Positions 26,089-35,064 are shown, counted from the stretch's first letter. The stretch is DNA of 35,200 nucleotides from Sulfobacillus benefaciens (GCA_003023725.1 PXYT01000039.1:1-35200); one strand, 5' to 3'. Translations and numbers: made by a program. The notes: generated from the letters alone by a model not told the origin.

Positions 26089-26126
26089 TCCCATATCCGT
26101 TACCACTTTCAAAATGGAGGTCGAAT

Positions 26127-28541
26127 ATGAGGCGTTTGCTTATCATTGGTCACGGTATGGCAGCAACCCGCCTTGTTGAACGGATTGTGGAACTGGATCC
26201 GGAGACATATCACGTGAGTCTTGTTGGCGAAGAACCATATCCTGGGTACGATCGTATTCAGTTGTCGCAAATTCTTTCAGGCATTGCCAACCCAGAGGGT
26301 CTCGTGCTCAAAGACCGGCCATGGTATAAGATCCACAATATTGCCCTCAAAACGGGTGAGAAGGTCATAACGGTCAATCCCGGAGACAAGTCCGTACTTA
26401 CTGATTGCGGTTCGCATTTGAACTACGATGACCTGGTGTTTGCAACAGGCTCTACCCCCCAGAGAATTCCGGTTCCGGGCGCCGATTTGCCGGGTGTGGT
26501 CACTTTCCGGACGCTCGACGACTGCAAACGCATATTGCATCTCGGAAGATCCGACACCAAAGCCGTCGTGATCGGGGGCGGACTGCTGGGCCTCGAAGCG
26601 GCGCATGGATTACGGGCTCTAGGTATGCAGGTGACGGTCGTGCATGGGGTCAAGACTCTCATGGAACGTCAACTTGATTCCCCGGCAGCCAAGCTGTTGG
26701 AAAAGACATTGATCCAGCGGGGCTTGCAACTGGAAATGAACCGCCTGACTACCCGCATACTCGGCCACGACCGGGTTGAAGCCGTTGAGTTCTCAGACGG
26801 CCGCAGGATCCCCGCTGACCTCGTAGTCATGACGGTAGGCATCCGTCCCAATGTCACACTGGCAAAATCTCTAGGCTTGAACGTTAATCGAGGCATTGTT
26901 GTGGACGATTTCATGAGGACGTCTCACCCTCATATTTGGGCAGTGGGGGAGTGCGCCGAGCATAACGGCACCTTATATGGCATTGTCGCTCCGCTCTACG
27001 AACAAGTGGAAGTCCTAGCCAAGCGGCTCTTGAATATCTCCTCAGAGCCTTACACGGGTTCCGTTCCTGTGACGAAGTTAAAAGTCTCGGGAGTGGACGT
27101 GTTTTCGGCCGGAACGTTTTATGATGAGGAGGAGGATGAGACCTCAGATACGCTGGCCGTGCTCGACAGCCTAAAAAACCATTACCGAAAGGCTGTCTTT
27201 CGCAACAGGCAGCTGGTGGGAGCCGTTCTCTACGGAGATACGGCTCTGAGTGCCCGGTACTCCGCTCTCATTCGCCGGCAGACCTCGGTCGAGGAATTCG
27301 TGGAATCCGGCCTCTGGGATAATCATACCGCCTCTCAAAATGCGCTCTCTATTGAATCCTGGAAGGCGGAAGATGTCGTCTGCGGGTGCATGGGGGTTAG
27401 CAAAGGCACCATTGTCGATGCAATCCGCGAGAAGGATTTGGATACGGTGGACCAGGTACGTCTTCATACCGGCGCATCGCGGTCGTGCGGCAGTTGTCGG
27501 CCCTTATTGGCTCAGTTGCTCACACTGACCACTGGACTTGAAACCGTGGATAAGACGGGTGGTCTCTGTGCCTGTACAGATATGGGGCACGAACAGGTGA
27601 TTCAGGCCATTCGAACCCGTAAATTGTCCAGTATTTCGGAAGTCATGAGGGAACTGGGCTGGAACACCGCCGAAGGATGCCCCAAATGTCGGCCCGCCGT
27701 GAACTATTATCTTCGGGTTTTTCGTCCGCAAGAAGCAGCGGATGATCCCGCCTCCCGTCTTGTGAACGAACGCCTGCACGCCAACATTCAAAAGAACAAT
27801 ACGTTTTCCGTAGTTCCTCGCATATACGGCGGGGTCACCAATTCGTCCCAGTTACGCCGGATCGCCGACATTGCGGATAAGTACCACGTTCCCATGATCA
27901 AAATCACAGGGGGCCAACGCATCGACTTGTTGGGGATTCGCAAGGAGGACTTGCCGTCCGTCTGGGAAGATCTGGGCATGACCTCGGGCTATGCCTATGG
28001 AAAAGCCATGCGCACAGTGAAAACATGCGTCGGTACGGATTTCTGCCGGTTTGGCACCCAGGATGCCATCGGTACCGGTATTCGTTTGGAACACCGCCTG
28101 CAAGGACTGGACACCCCTCATAAAGTGAAAATGGGTGTGTCCGGATGCCCTCGCAATTGTGCTGAATCGACCGTCAAGGACGTCGGAGTGATCGGCGTTG
28201 ACGGAAGTTTTGACATGTATGTCGGGGGCAACGGAGGAACAAAAGTCCGCGCTGCCGATCTGCTGATTCGAGTCGCAACCCAAGACGAACTGGAAGAATG
28301 GACCCTGGCCTTCCTGCAATATTACCGTGAAAATGCCCACTACCTGGAGCGCACGGCCGCGTGGATAGAGCGAGTGGGCATCGAGAGTATAAAGAGCGCC
28401 CTGACCGACGAATCGGTTCGCAAAACTTACGCCGGAAAACTCCGAGAAAGCCTATCCACATGGCGGGATCCGTGGCAGGCCATCGTGGATTCAGAGAACG
28501 AACGGAGCCAGTTTGCAACCTTATCTCTCGAACCATCTTAA
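26127..28541 (+). CDS. nirB: Nitrite reductase [NAD(P)H], large subunit
   Basis: 804 residues, the usual length in Bacilli. ATG 26127 preceded by GGAGGTC. Domains in order: FAD/NAD(P)-binding oxidoreductase (1-330; 'LIIGHGMAATRLVERI', 'VVIGGGLLGLEAAHGL', 'HIWAVGECAEH'). Then two BFD-like [2Fe-2S] domains with Cys419, 421, 454, 457 and Cys481, 483, 518, 521. Then a ferredoxin-like half-repeat (about 535-615) and the siroheme/[4Fe-4S] domain with Cys634, Cys640, Cys674 and Cys678 ('TCVGTDFCRFG', 'SGCPRNCAES'). It reduces nitrite to ammonium with NAD(P)H in the cytoplasm, with six electrons passing FAD, FeS and siroheme. nirD follows 146 bases on. The siroheme dehydrogenase gene is in the convergent operon. 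Confidence 0.97.
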   Translation: MRRLLIIGHGMAATRLVERIVELDPETYHVSLVGEEPYPGYDRIQLSQILSGIANPEGLVLKDRPWYKIHNIALKTGEKVITVNPGDKSVLTDCGSHLNYDDLVFATGSTPQRIPVPGADLPGVVTFRTLDDCKRILHLGRSDTKAVVIGGGLLGLEAAHGLRALGMQVTVVHGVKTLMERQLDSPAAKLLEKTLIQRGLQLEMNRLTTRILGHDRVEAVEFSDGRRIPADLVVMTVGIRPNVTLAKSLGLNVNRGIVVDDFMRTSHPHIWAVGECAEHNGTLYGIVAPLYEQVEVLAKRLLNISSEPYTGSVPVTKLKVSGVDVFSAGTFYDEEEDETSDTLAVLDSLKNHYRKAVFRNRQLVGAVLYGDTALSARYSALIRRQTSVEEFVESGLWDNHTASQNALSIESWKAEDVVCGCMGVSKGTIVDAIREKDLDTVDQVRLHTGASRSCGSCRPLLAQLLTLTTGLETVDKTGGLCACTDMGHEQVIQAIRTRKLSSISEVMRELGWNTAEGCPKCRPAVNYYLRVFRPQEAADDPASRLVNERLHANIQKNNTFSVVPRIYGGVTNSSQLRRIADIADKYHVPMIKITGGQRIDLLGIRKEDLPSVWEDLGMTSGYAYGKAMRTVKTCVGTDFCRFGTQDAIGTGIRLEHRLQGLDTPHKVKMGVSGCPRNCAESTVKDVGVIGVDGSFDMYVGGNGGTKVRAADLLIRVATQDELEEWTLAFLQYYRENAHYLERTAAWIERVGIESIKSALTDESVRKTYAGKLRESLSTWRDPWQAIVDSENERSQFATLSLEPS

Positions 28542-28687
28542 ACCACCATGCGACGTGGAGGGGGTGCCGGATAAGCCCACGGCGCCACCTTGAATTTTAG
28601 CCAAGCAGGGTTTCCACGGAGGGCTCAACCAGCGTATCCAGAAAATATTCTTTGGCCCAGAAGGCACAGACCAAGGAGTGAATGGTG

Positions 28688-29065
28688 ATGACATGGTTTA
28701 AACTCATGAAACTGCATGACTTGGAGCCAAAAAGGGGACGAAAGGTGACCATCGCCCAATGCGAAATCGGCATCTTTCGCCTCTATGACGGCAGCCTTCG
28801 GGCTATAGGCAACACGTGTCCTCATCGCCAAGGGTCTTTGACCGATGGCATCGTCAGCGGCCATTACGTGTACTGCCCCCTTCATGACTGGAAAATTGAT
28901 TTGAATACGGGACTGGCAGAGGCTCCCGACGAAGGAGCAACCGAAATGTTCGCCGTCAGGGTGGATAGCAGCAATAACGTGTATGTGGCCATGGATGATG
29001 ACATGGCGCGTGCCATGTGTCTCAATCCTTCTCAGTCCGAAGAAAGTCTGTCCACGAAGAACTGA
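28688..29065 (+). CDS. nirD: Nitrite reductase [NAD(P)H], small Rieske subunit
   Basis: 125 residues from ATG 28688. AAGGAGTG (28673-28680) gives good spacing to 28688 or GTG 28685, and poor spacing to ATG 28682. The Rieske [2Fe-2S] ligands are Cys44 and His46 ('TCPHRQG') and Cys63 and His66 ('YCPLHDWK'), with the following 'IDLNTG' turn. NirD-type proteins pass electrons within the NirBD complex. The C-terminal 20 residues (ARAMCLNPSQSEESLSTKN) extend beyond the domain and are encoded over the 3' end of the convergent TrpD2-like gene (34-base overlap, 29032-29065). Confidence 0.93.
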   Translation: MTWFKLMKLHDLEPKRGRKVTIAQCEIGIFRLYDGSLRAIGNTCPHRQGSLTDGIVSGHYVYCPLHDWKIDLNTGLAEAPDEGATEMFAVRVDSSNNVYVAMDDDMARAMCLNPSQSEESLSTKN

Positions 29066-30105
29066 CTGTTCTCTCGCCATTTCTGGAGAAGCGAAGCCAC
29101 AAGTCCCCCGTCCACGGCTTCCTGCGCGGCTTCCACTCCTTCCGTCCAGCTGGGTGTATGGCCCATAAGCCACAGCCCAACTCCAGCATTTAAAAGAACG
29201 AGATCACGCAAAGGATGGGGTTCTCCGGCTAATATCGTCTGAGTAGCCTGGGCCTGTTCCTCGGTTGTCATGCTGAGTCGGTTCACGACGGGATTTAAAC
29301 GGGCAGCCCGAGGATCAATCTCAAACTCTTGTGCGGTTTCGCTCCGGGGATTAATCTTCCACACCACACTGGGGCGATGGACAAAAAGATCTCCGGATCC
29401 CTCTACTCCGACCACCAGCAGAATCTCCCGGTAGTGGGTGAGATGCGATAAGAAATCCTTAAGCACGTGATGGCGGCTTTGATGAAACATGCCCGTGATC
29501 ACTCTGGCATTTCCGGCCGGATTGAGCGTTTTCTCCACTGTGTTGAAAAGAGTACGCATGGACAACTCTTCACGAAGAACGCGAAGACGTCCAAGCGGGG
29601 GACAGATTGCTTCCGTATTCACAAAGGCCGAACCACAGTGTTGATATACCGTTTTAGAATCAGCCTCGCCTGTGAAGAGAGGTAGGTTCAGGGCCTGCAA
29701 GACATCATAAAGTCCAGTGCCCCGCTTCGGAGGCAAGGACTTCAATACCCCGTGGAACAACACGGGAATGCCCAGCGATCTAAGAATGAAACCGGCGGGA
29801 ATGGCGCTGAGAAAACTTTTCCGTCTGCCGTCAAAAGGATCCACGATGTCGAGACCGTCCTCAGAGAGCCATTGCCCCCCTGTGTCCTCACACCGTGAGC
29901 GCAAGGCAGAAGAAAATGCCAATAATTCCTCGGCGGATTCGGTTTTAATGCGCTCGGCAGTCAAAAAAGCGCCAATTTGGGCCGAGGACGCTGTGTGATC
30001 CAAAATGGCGTCTGCCGCTTCCCGGGCTTCAGTGAATGTCAAATGACGCGCCCCCCTGGCTCCCCGGGCGACCTCCTTCAATAGATCCGCAAACGGTGAG
30101 CGCAT
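29032..30105 (-). CDS. TrpD2-like anthranilate phosphoribosyltransferase homologue
   Basis: 357 residues. ATG 30105 follows AAGGAGGGAGTGGAA; an upstream in-frame ATG would swallow that site. The N-terminal helical domain has 'LTFTEAREAADAILD' and 'QIGAFLTAERIKTESAEELL'. The phosphoribosyl-site loop, GTGGD in TrpD, reads 'DIVDPFDGRRKSF', as in the TrpD2/YbiB subfamily. 'GIPVLFHGV', 'NPAGNARVITGMFH' and 'LVVGVEGSGDLFVHRPSVVW' follow. TrpD proper is about 340 residues and makes phosphoribosyl-anthranilate. TrpD2 proteins lack that activity and E. coli YbiB binds nucleic acids. Homologues are known near nitrate assimilation genes in cyanobacteria and Firmicutes. Last gene of the nitrate operon; role there unknown. 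Confidence 0.85.
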   Translation of the reverse strand: MRSPFADLLKEVARGARGARHLTFTEAREAADAILDHTASSAQIGAFLTAERIKTESAEELLAFSSALRSRCEDTGGQWLSEDGLDIVDPFDGRRKSFLSAIPAGFILRSLGIPVLFHGVLKSLPPKRGTGLYDVLQALNLPLFTGEADSKTVYQHCGSAFVNTEAICPPLGRLRVLREELSMRTLFNTVEKTLNPAGNARVITGMFHQSRHHVLKDFLSHLTHYREILLVVGVEGSGDLFVHRPSVVWKINPRSETAQEFEIDPRAARLNPVVNRLSMTTEEQAQATQTILAGEPHPLRDLVLLNAGVGLWLMGHTPSWTEGVEAAQEAVDGGLVASLLQKWRENSQFFVDRLSSD

Positions 30106-30197
30106 TTCCACTCCCTCCTTCATATTTCGGGATACCCACAAAGAACTTCCTCAAAATCCAGTCATCATGATGGCCATAACTATTCCCTCACTCAAGG

Positions 30198-31448
30198 TCA
30201 GCAGTCCAATTCGGCAGGGAAACGTTGGGGGTTTTGCGAGCGAGGGGGAGAGGACAATCTGATGTACCGGATGACCCCAAGCCCCACCAGCGCGAGACCC
30301 AGGAAGACGAAAAATCCGGTGGAGCCGTGACGAGATCCTCCCATCACCGCCATAACCGGGGGAATCAAGAATCCGCCCAAGGCCCCCAACCCGCCGATAA
30401 TCCCAGACGCCCCGCCCACGGCATTCGGGATGACAAACGGGACCATTTTGAACACCGCCCCATTTTGAATTCCCATGCCTACTCCCATCAGCCAAGTTCC
30501 ACCTAAAGCCCATGACAGAGAGGATGCGTCCGAAATGACTCCAGCAGCCAGAGCCATGACCGCTAACGCCCCCACAATGACGGCGCGGGGACTGATTTGG
30601 TCCGCCAGCCATCCCCCGAGAATGCGGATAAGGGAGGTAATCACGGTAAAAATCAAAGTGAAGAGCCCCGCTGACACTAAGGCTACGTGGTAGTTTGCGG
30701 AGAAAAACTCCGGTAACCAGGCCACCAGCGCCAAGAAACCGCCAAAGCTAACAAAATACAAAAAGGTGAGAGGCCATGTGGCCGGAGTGAGAAAGGCGGA
30801 GGACAACGGTCGGGAAGACGCCATTGGGCCAAGCAGAGAAATGCGCGGTGATTTCACTGTATAAAGTATCGTCACGACAGCCAGACACACAGCCCACAGC
30901 GCGTAAGATCCCATCACCCCCTCGCGCGCAAATGCATATGGCAAAAGCACAGCAAAGAGACCGGGTGCCAGATTGCCGAGACCGGCATAGGATGCCAGCC
31001 ATACGCCCTGGCTGCCGTCCGTCACAGCATAAGACACCTGGGCAATGCCCACGGGGAATGTGGCTATGCCAGCCCCAACCAGGGCACCCAGCAACAGTAA
31101 CACCCCAAACAACCGGTCCATGTGCATGGGATAATAGATTCTCATCAGCCATATGACGCCAACTATTCCCAAAAAGGCGGACACCAAAAGAATCTGGAAG
31201 GGACGTTTAAACCCGACGCGATCAGTCCAAGCTCCAAACGGGATTCGCAGCAACGCCCCCGACAGGTTGGGGACCGCTGCTAAAATACCCGCCTTGAGTG
31301 GCGATAGGTGCATGAGCTGGACAAACTTTGGCACCAGGGGACCATAAATGGACAGTCCAGCAAAACCCATAAAAAAGGCCATGGTGGGCCACAACACCTG
31401 ATTCCAAGGGCGGATTTTCGCGTTCAATGAAGGGTTCTTCTCTGCCAT
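30198..31448 (-). CDS. NarK/NasA-type nitrate/nitrite transporter (MFS)
   Basis: 416 residues, about 12 membrane helices. ATG 31448 preceded by GAGGGA; the upstream open frame overlaps the dehydrogenase gene and is not used. Family marks: 'FMGFAGLSIYGPLVPKFV' in helix 1, 'PFGAWTDRVGFKRPFQ' (the MFS A-motif between helices 2 and 3), 'YAGLGNLAPGLFAVLLPY' and 'GIIGGLGALGGFLIPPVM'. The last two are Gly-rich helices 5 and 11 that form the nitrate signature of the NNP family. It would import nitrate across the cytoplasmic membrane for the reductase encoded upstream. It starts 13 bases after the siroheme dehydrogenase gene. Confidence 0.92.
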   Translation of the reverse strand: MAEKNPSLNAKIRPWNQVLWPTMAFFMGFAGLSIYGPLVPKFVQLMHLSPLKAGILAAVPNLSGALLRIPFGAWTDRVGFKRPFQILLVSAFLGIVGVIWLMRIYYPMHMDRLFGVLLLLGALVGAGIATFPVGIAQVSYAVTDGSQGVWLASYAGLGNLAPGLFAVLLPYAFAREGVMGSYALWAVCLAVVTILYTVKSPRISLLGPMASSRPLSSAFLTPATWPLTFLYFVSFGGFLALVAWLPEFFSANYHVALVSAGLFTLIFTVITSLIRILGGWLADQISPRAVIVGALAVMALAAGVISDASSLSWALGGTWLMGVGMGIQNGAVFKMVPFVIPNAVGGASGIIGGLGALGGFLIPPVMAVMGGSRHGSTGFFVFLGLALVGLGVIRYIRLSSPPRSQNPQRFPAELDC

Positions 31449-31461
31449 TTTGTCCCTCTTT

Positions 31462-32076
31462 CTAAGATCTTGCCTGTCTGCCCTCACCCTCAACAGCAAG
31501 TCTTTGGGTCGTCTCGTCATTCGACACAAAATTCGACTGGACCAATTCCCAGGCCCGCTCCTTGAGAGTAGGCGCCGGAGTGCCTTGTTTTCGAAGATCG
31601 GCAATCTCACAGACCAAGTTCGCCCACTTGCGGCCGAATTCTGACTGGAGACGTAAACATAGAGCCTTTGCCAAAGCCGGAGCCTGACCCGAAGTGGAAA
31701 CACTGATCACCAAACTATCCCGGCGAAAGTGGCTGGCACTGTAAAATTCGCATAATGCCGGCGTATCGACGACATTTATCAGATGATGATAAGCTTTGGC
31801 CCACTCCCAAGCTTTCCTCAACTCGTCCATATCATGGGTGGCAATATAGGTTATGCGACTGTCAACAAAATCCCCTTCTGTCACACATCTGGGCAGCCAG
31901 GTGATGAGAGCCTGTTTCGCCCATTCTCTGATAGCGGGAGATGCGTCCGGGCTCACCGCCGTAATATGAGCCCGGGCCTCCAGTAACACCTGAATTTTCC
32001 ATTCCGCCTCGGCTTCTCCCCCGACAACCACGACGGGAAACTGAGCCATATCCAACATTACTGGCAACATGGCCAT
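31462..32076 (-). CDS. Precorrin-2 dehydrogenase / sirohydrochlorin ferrochelatase-like protein
   Basis: 204 residues, the size of stand-alone SirC/YlnF/Met8-type proteins. ATG 32076 with AGGAGGACC upstream. An N-terminal NAD-binding Rossmann fold has 'FPVVVVGGEAEAEWKIQVLL', with Glu replacing the third Gly of the usual GGG. Then 'RITYIATHDMDELRKAWEWA', 'NVVDTPALCEFYSASHFRRD' and 'VISVSTSGQAPALAKALCLR', which correspond to the substrate cleft and the SAT-like segment of the family. It oxidises precorrin-2 to sirohydrochlorin with NAD+ and may insert iron, giving siroheme for NirB. Second gene of the operon, 20 bases after nitrate reductase. The uroporphyrinogen methyltransferase gene is not in the window. 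Confidence 0.88.
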   Translation of the reverse strand: MAMLPVMLDMAQFPVVVVGGEAEAEWKIQVLLEARAHITAVSPDASPAIREWAKQALITWLPRCVTEGDFVDSRITYIATHDMDELRKAWEWAKAYHHLINVVDTPALCEFYSASHFRRDSLVISVSTSGQAPALAKALCLRLQSEFGRKWANLVCEIADLRKQGTPAPTLKERAWELVQSNFVSNDETTQRLAVEGEGRQARS

Positions 32077-32096
32077 AGATGGTGGTCCTCCTTTGA

Positions 32097-34247
32097 CTAC
32101 GGGGCTATAATAGAACGCCGGGTATCCACTGTCCTGGAATTGTCGGTTTCTTCGTGGGCGGCGTCGTTCGGGGTTACGGGCGAAAGTGCGACCACCGTAT
32201 GTTTAAACTCCGGCATTCCTGAAAGGCCCAAAGGAGATGCCGGGATGAAGTGATTGACGGCAGAATCCAAGGCATTGTGCATACTCACGAATACCGTGTC
32301 CGGCCGAATGTCCCTGGTCACACGAGCCTTTAGGGTCAAGCGCCTGTCAGTCGCATTGGTAATGGTCAAAGGCTCACCGTCGCGAATCCCCAGTTGGCCG
32401 GCCGTATGATGATGGATGAACACCACATCCGCAGGCCGGTTTAAGCCGGGAATGTGACGCGTTTGGGCCCCGCTGTTATAATGGGTTGCCGTCCGTCCCG
32501 TTATGAGGTGAAAGGGGCACCCAGGTGTAGGGAGTTCTGTGGCGGGTCCCGGAAGCAAAATGCTGAAACGAGCCTTGCCGTCGGGCGTGGCGAAGCCATT
32601 TTCATAAAGACGGGGCGTTCCTTCCCGCCTATTCTCGGGAACAGGCCAATGAGGCATCGCTCCGGCCATAAGGGCGCTCCATGAGGTTCCGGAATAGTCC
32701 GAGGCCGAGTTTTTGGTGGCAAGAATCATTTCCTCAAAAATTTCCCTAGACGAGCGATACGGGAAATACCGGTCCGCTCCAAGCCTATTCGCCAATTCTT
32801 TGAGAACCTGCCAATCCTGATATCCAGGACTCGTCCGATCGGGTGACGAGAGCGGACGCACGGCCACAATCCGGGCTTCCACTGTCGTCACGGTTCCTTG
32901 ATTGATGCCAAACCCTCCCGTTGGCAATACAATATCGGCCGCCTCGGCGGTTTCAGTCAGAATGGGGTCCAATACCGCCAGAAATTCTAGGTTTTCGAGA
33001 GCACTTTGAACCGCTGGCGTGTCCGGCGCAGACAGTAAGGGATTAGCTCCCACCACCATCAGTCCTTTGATCTGACCCCGGTTAATAGCCGAAAAGAATT
33101 CTCCCGCCGTAAAACGTCCGGGACCCGGGATTCGAGCCGTTTCAATACCCCAAACACGGGCGATATGCTCGCGATCTGTCGCGCTCGTAATCGACCGGGA
33201 ACCGGGCAGTTGGTCAGTTTTTTGACCCAGTTCACGCCCGCCCTGACCATTCGCCTGGCCGGTCAACATAATCGCACCGGTACCCGGTCTTCCGATCTGT
33301 CCTGTAGCCAACACAACATTTAAGAAGGCGGACACCGACTCAACGCCGTATCGATATTGTTCTATGCCGCGCCCATGTAAAACCATCGCCCGGGGCGAGC
33401 GGGCAAAAATCCGAGCAACACTTTCAATAATGTCCGGTGCAATGTCGGTTAATAAGGACACAACAGCCGGGGTATAGTGGCGCGCCTGGAAACGGACATC
33501 ATCAAATCCCTGAGTTTTCGCAGCGATGAAGGCCTCGTTTGTCAAATTTCCTTCAATTATGGTGTGAAGCAACGCCCACGCCAAAAACCCATCGGTTCCC
33601 GGCCGGATCGGCAAATGATACTGAGCGGCTTTGGCCAGAGGAGTGCGTCTGGGGTCGACGACGATTATGGTGGCACCCCGTCTTTTCGCTTGCTTTACGG
33701 CACGCATCGCCATGGGATGGGCTTCACTCAAATTACTGCCCACAAATAACAGAGTCTCAGCCTGCCGTACGTCTTCGAACGTGGCCGTAGGCCGATCCAA
33801 TCCGAACATTGTGACATATGCTTTGGCCGCTGAAGACATGCAAAACCGCCCATTATAGTCAATTTCCCGGGTTCCCAGGGCTAGGCGGGCGAACTTTCCC
33901 AAAAGGTACGCCGTTTCATTAGTGAGTGCACCACTGCCGTAAATGGCCATACTGTCAGCTCCCCATTTCCGCTGCACATCTCGGATACGGGCAGCCGTCA
34001 TGTCGAATGCCGTGGACCAGAGGACTGGAGTCAGAGGCTCGGAACGACCCTCTCGCGCCAAGGGATGAAACTGCCTCTGACGGTGATGAAGAATATCGAG
34101 GCTTGCCAACCCTTTTTGACAAAGGTGTCCTTCGTTGATAGGGTCGTTGGGATTGCCCACAATGCGCACGGCGGACGAATCGCCCTTAATCGCTACGCCG
34201 CACTGCAATGCGCAAAACGGGCAAGGAGTAAAGTCGCTTGGCATCAT
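32097..34247 (-). CDS. nasA: Assimilatory nitrate reductase, molybdopterin catalytic subunit
   Basis: 716 residues, ATG 34247 (or the adjacent ATG 34244) with GGGAGGGCCC upstream. An N-terminal [4Fe-4S] site has Cys9, Cys12, Cys16 and Cys43, then Lys45 for electron transfer. The molybdenum ligand is Cys136 in 'DYNGRFCMSSAA'. Mo-bisMGD-binding segments include 'LLFVGSNLSEAHPMAMRAV', 'VVDPRRTPLAKAAQYHLPI', 'VVLATGQIGRPGTGAIMLTG', 'GLMVVGANPL' and, in the C-terminal molydopterin-binding domain, 'LITGRTATHYNSGAQTRHIP' and 'VFVSMHNA'. No Tat signal, so cytoplasmic, as expected for the assimilatory type. No C-terminal BFD [2Fe-2S] domain is present (as in the ~710-residue NarB/NasC form), so electrons come from ferredoxin or a separate partner not seen here. 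First gene of the operon nasA-dehydrogenase-transporter-trpD2. Confidence 0.95.
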   Translation of the reverse strand: MMPSDFTPCPFCALQCGVAIKGDSSAVRIVGNPNDPINEGHLCQKGLASLDILHHRQRQFHPLAREGRSEPLTPVLWSTAFDMTAARIRDVQRKWGADSMAIYGSGALTNETAYLLGKFARLALGTREIDYNGRFCMSSAAKAYVTMFGLDRPTATFEDVRQAETLLFVGSNLSEAHPMAMRAVKQAKRRGATIIVVDPRRTPLAKAAQYHLPIRPGTDGFLAWALLHTIIEGNLTNEAFIAAKTQGFDDVRFQARHYTPAVVSLLTDIAPDIIESVARIFARSPRAMVLHGRGIEQYRYGVESVSAFLNVVLATGQIGRPGTGAIMLTGQANGQGGRELGQKTDQLPGSRSITSATDREHIARVWGIETARIPGPGRFTAGEFFSAINRGQIKGLMVVGANPLLSAPDTPAVQSALENLEFLAVLDPILTETAEAADIVLPTGGFGINQGTVTTVEARIVAVRPLSSPDRTSPGYQDWQVLKELANRLGADRYFPYRSSREIFEEMILATKNSASDYSGTSWSALMAGAMPHWPVPENRREGTPRLYENGFATPDGKARFSILLPGPATELPTPGCPFHLITGRTATHYNSGAQTRHIPGLNRPADVVFIHHHTAGQLGIRDGEPLTITNATDRRLTLKARVTRDIRPDTVFVSMHNALDSAVNHFIPASPLGLSGMPEFKHTVVALSPVTPNDAAHEETDNSRTVDTRRSIIAP

Positions 34248-34640
34248 CAGGGCCCTCCCTCGATGAATGACTGGCCGATAGGGTCTGAGTGGGAAAACGA
34301 GTCAATTCACGCGCATTCTATCACAACGCAAAGGACAATATCTAACAAAACTTGTGATGGCATGTCATGTTTGTTCAATGGAACAAATCCGATAGATAAA
34401 GGAATCCCATAGATAAGAGGATAACTTTATTTATGTGCCAAGATACGTTATTGTGTATTTCGTGGGTTTTATCGTGATCCACATTCATCTTTACGCATGA
34501 CACTCTTGTTCGTGCGTCTGCCAAAAATCTAACATCTCTAACCATGAGGTGAAGACACATCTTACAGCCGAACATCCACGTTTCTCAAAGTTCCTTTATC
34601 GGTCCGGTCACGCTAAAAGAAGGGAGGAGCCGGTGATGAA
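34248..34640. promoter_or_regulatory. Divergent regulatory region between nasA and the truncated haemoglobin gene
   Basis: The minus strand has a -10-like TAGAAT (34315-34320) without a good -35. Upstream of it is an interrupted dyad with AACAAA (34344-34349) and TTTGTT (34370-34375) flanking TGTGATGGCATGTCA (34353-34367), itself an imperfect dyad. This suggests an activator site serving nasA, possibly both genes. The rest is AT-rich with no gene. Confidence 0.35.
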
Positions 34641-35006
34641 TTGCGGAGGAAACCCACACCATCTCTGTATGACAAATACGGGAAGTCCGTCGACGATTTT
34701 GTAGGGCTATTCTACCGGAAGGTTCTCGCCGACAAAACGTTGGCTCCGTTCTTTGCCGGAGTCAATATGGAAAGGCAGCACCGGCACACGTCGGCTTTCA
34801 TGACCTATGCCTTAGGAGGACCTAATCACTTTACGGGGAGAAATATGGCACACGCACATCGTGGGCTCAAGATCACATCTTATCATTTTCATCGAGTAGC
34901 CGATCACCTTTCCGAAGCAATGAAAGAACTCAAGGTAGAGGAGAGTGACAGGGAAGTCATCCTAAACACCATTTACACCATGGAGAACGATATTGTGGAA
35001 GGTTGA
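34641..35006 (+). CDS. Group I truncated haemoglobin (trHbN)
   Basis: 121 residues, the usual size. The frame has no ATG near its beginning; TTG 34641, 11 bases after GGGAGGAG (34623-34630), is the best start. The family normally begins at 'SLYDK', residues 8-12 here. Tyr25 is the B10 position (GLFYRKVLAD) that binds O2/NO ligands. 'MTYALGGPNHFTGRNMAHAH' holds the CD/E to F region, and His73 is the likely proximal haem ligand. 'HFHRVADHLSEAMKEL' and 'MENDIVEG' end the G-H helices. trHbN proteins turn nitric oxide and O2 into nitrate in the cytoplasm, fitting a position divergent from nitrate reductase, where NO is a by-product of nitrite handling. Confidence 0.9.
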   Translation: MRRKPTPSLYDKYGKSVDDFVGLFYRKVLADKTLAPFFAGVNMERQHRHTSAFMTYALGGPNHFTGRNMAHAHRGLKITSYHFHRVADHLSEAMKELKVEESDREVILNTIYTMENDIVEG

Positions 35007-35064
35007 AACGCTTGTTTCACCGATAGGAATCGGCGATTACAGCCACTGGTTTCTGCCATGAGCC

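Larger units (their letters stand above)
25498..26126. other. Divergent intergenic region between amidohydrolase and nirB
   Basis: About 630 bases, no gene. AT-rich 25595-25640 with the dyad ACAAT-TGTCT-ATTGT (25610-25624) would lie about 110 bases upstream of the amidohydrolase start. It also contains the strong hairpin 25917-25957 and the nirB promoter region 26051-26088. Confidence 0.4.

Noticed and set aside
29032-30105. True anthranilate phosphoribosyltransferase of tryptophan synthesis
   Set aside because: The GTGGD loop is replaced by DPFDGRR, no trp genes are nearby, and the gene lies in a nitrate operon.
30105-30141. Longer N-terminus for the TrpD2-like protein
   Set aside because: The extension would contain the AAGGAGGGAG ribosome binding site used by the start at 30105.
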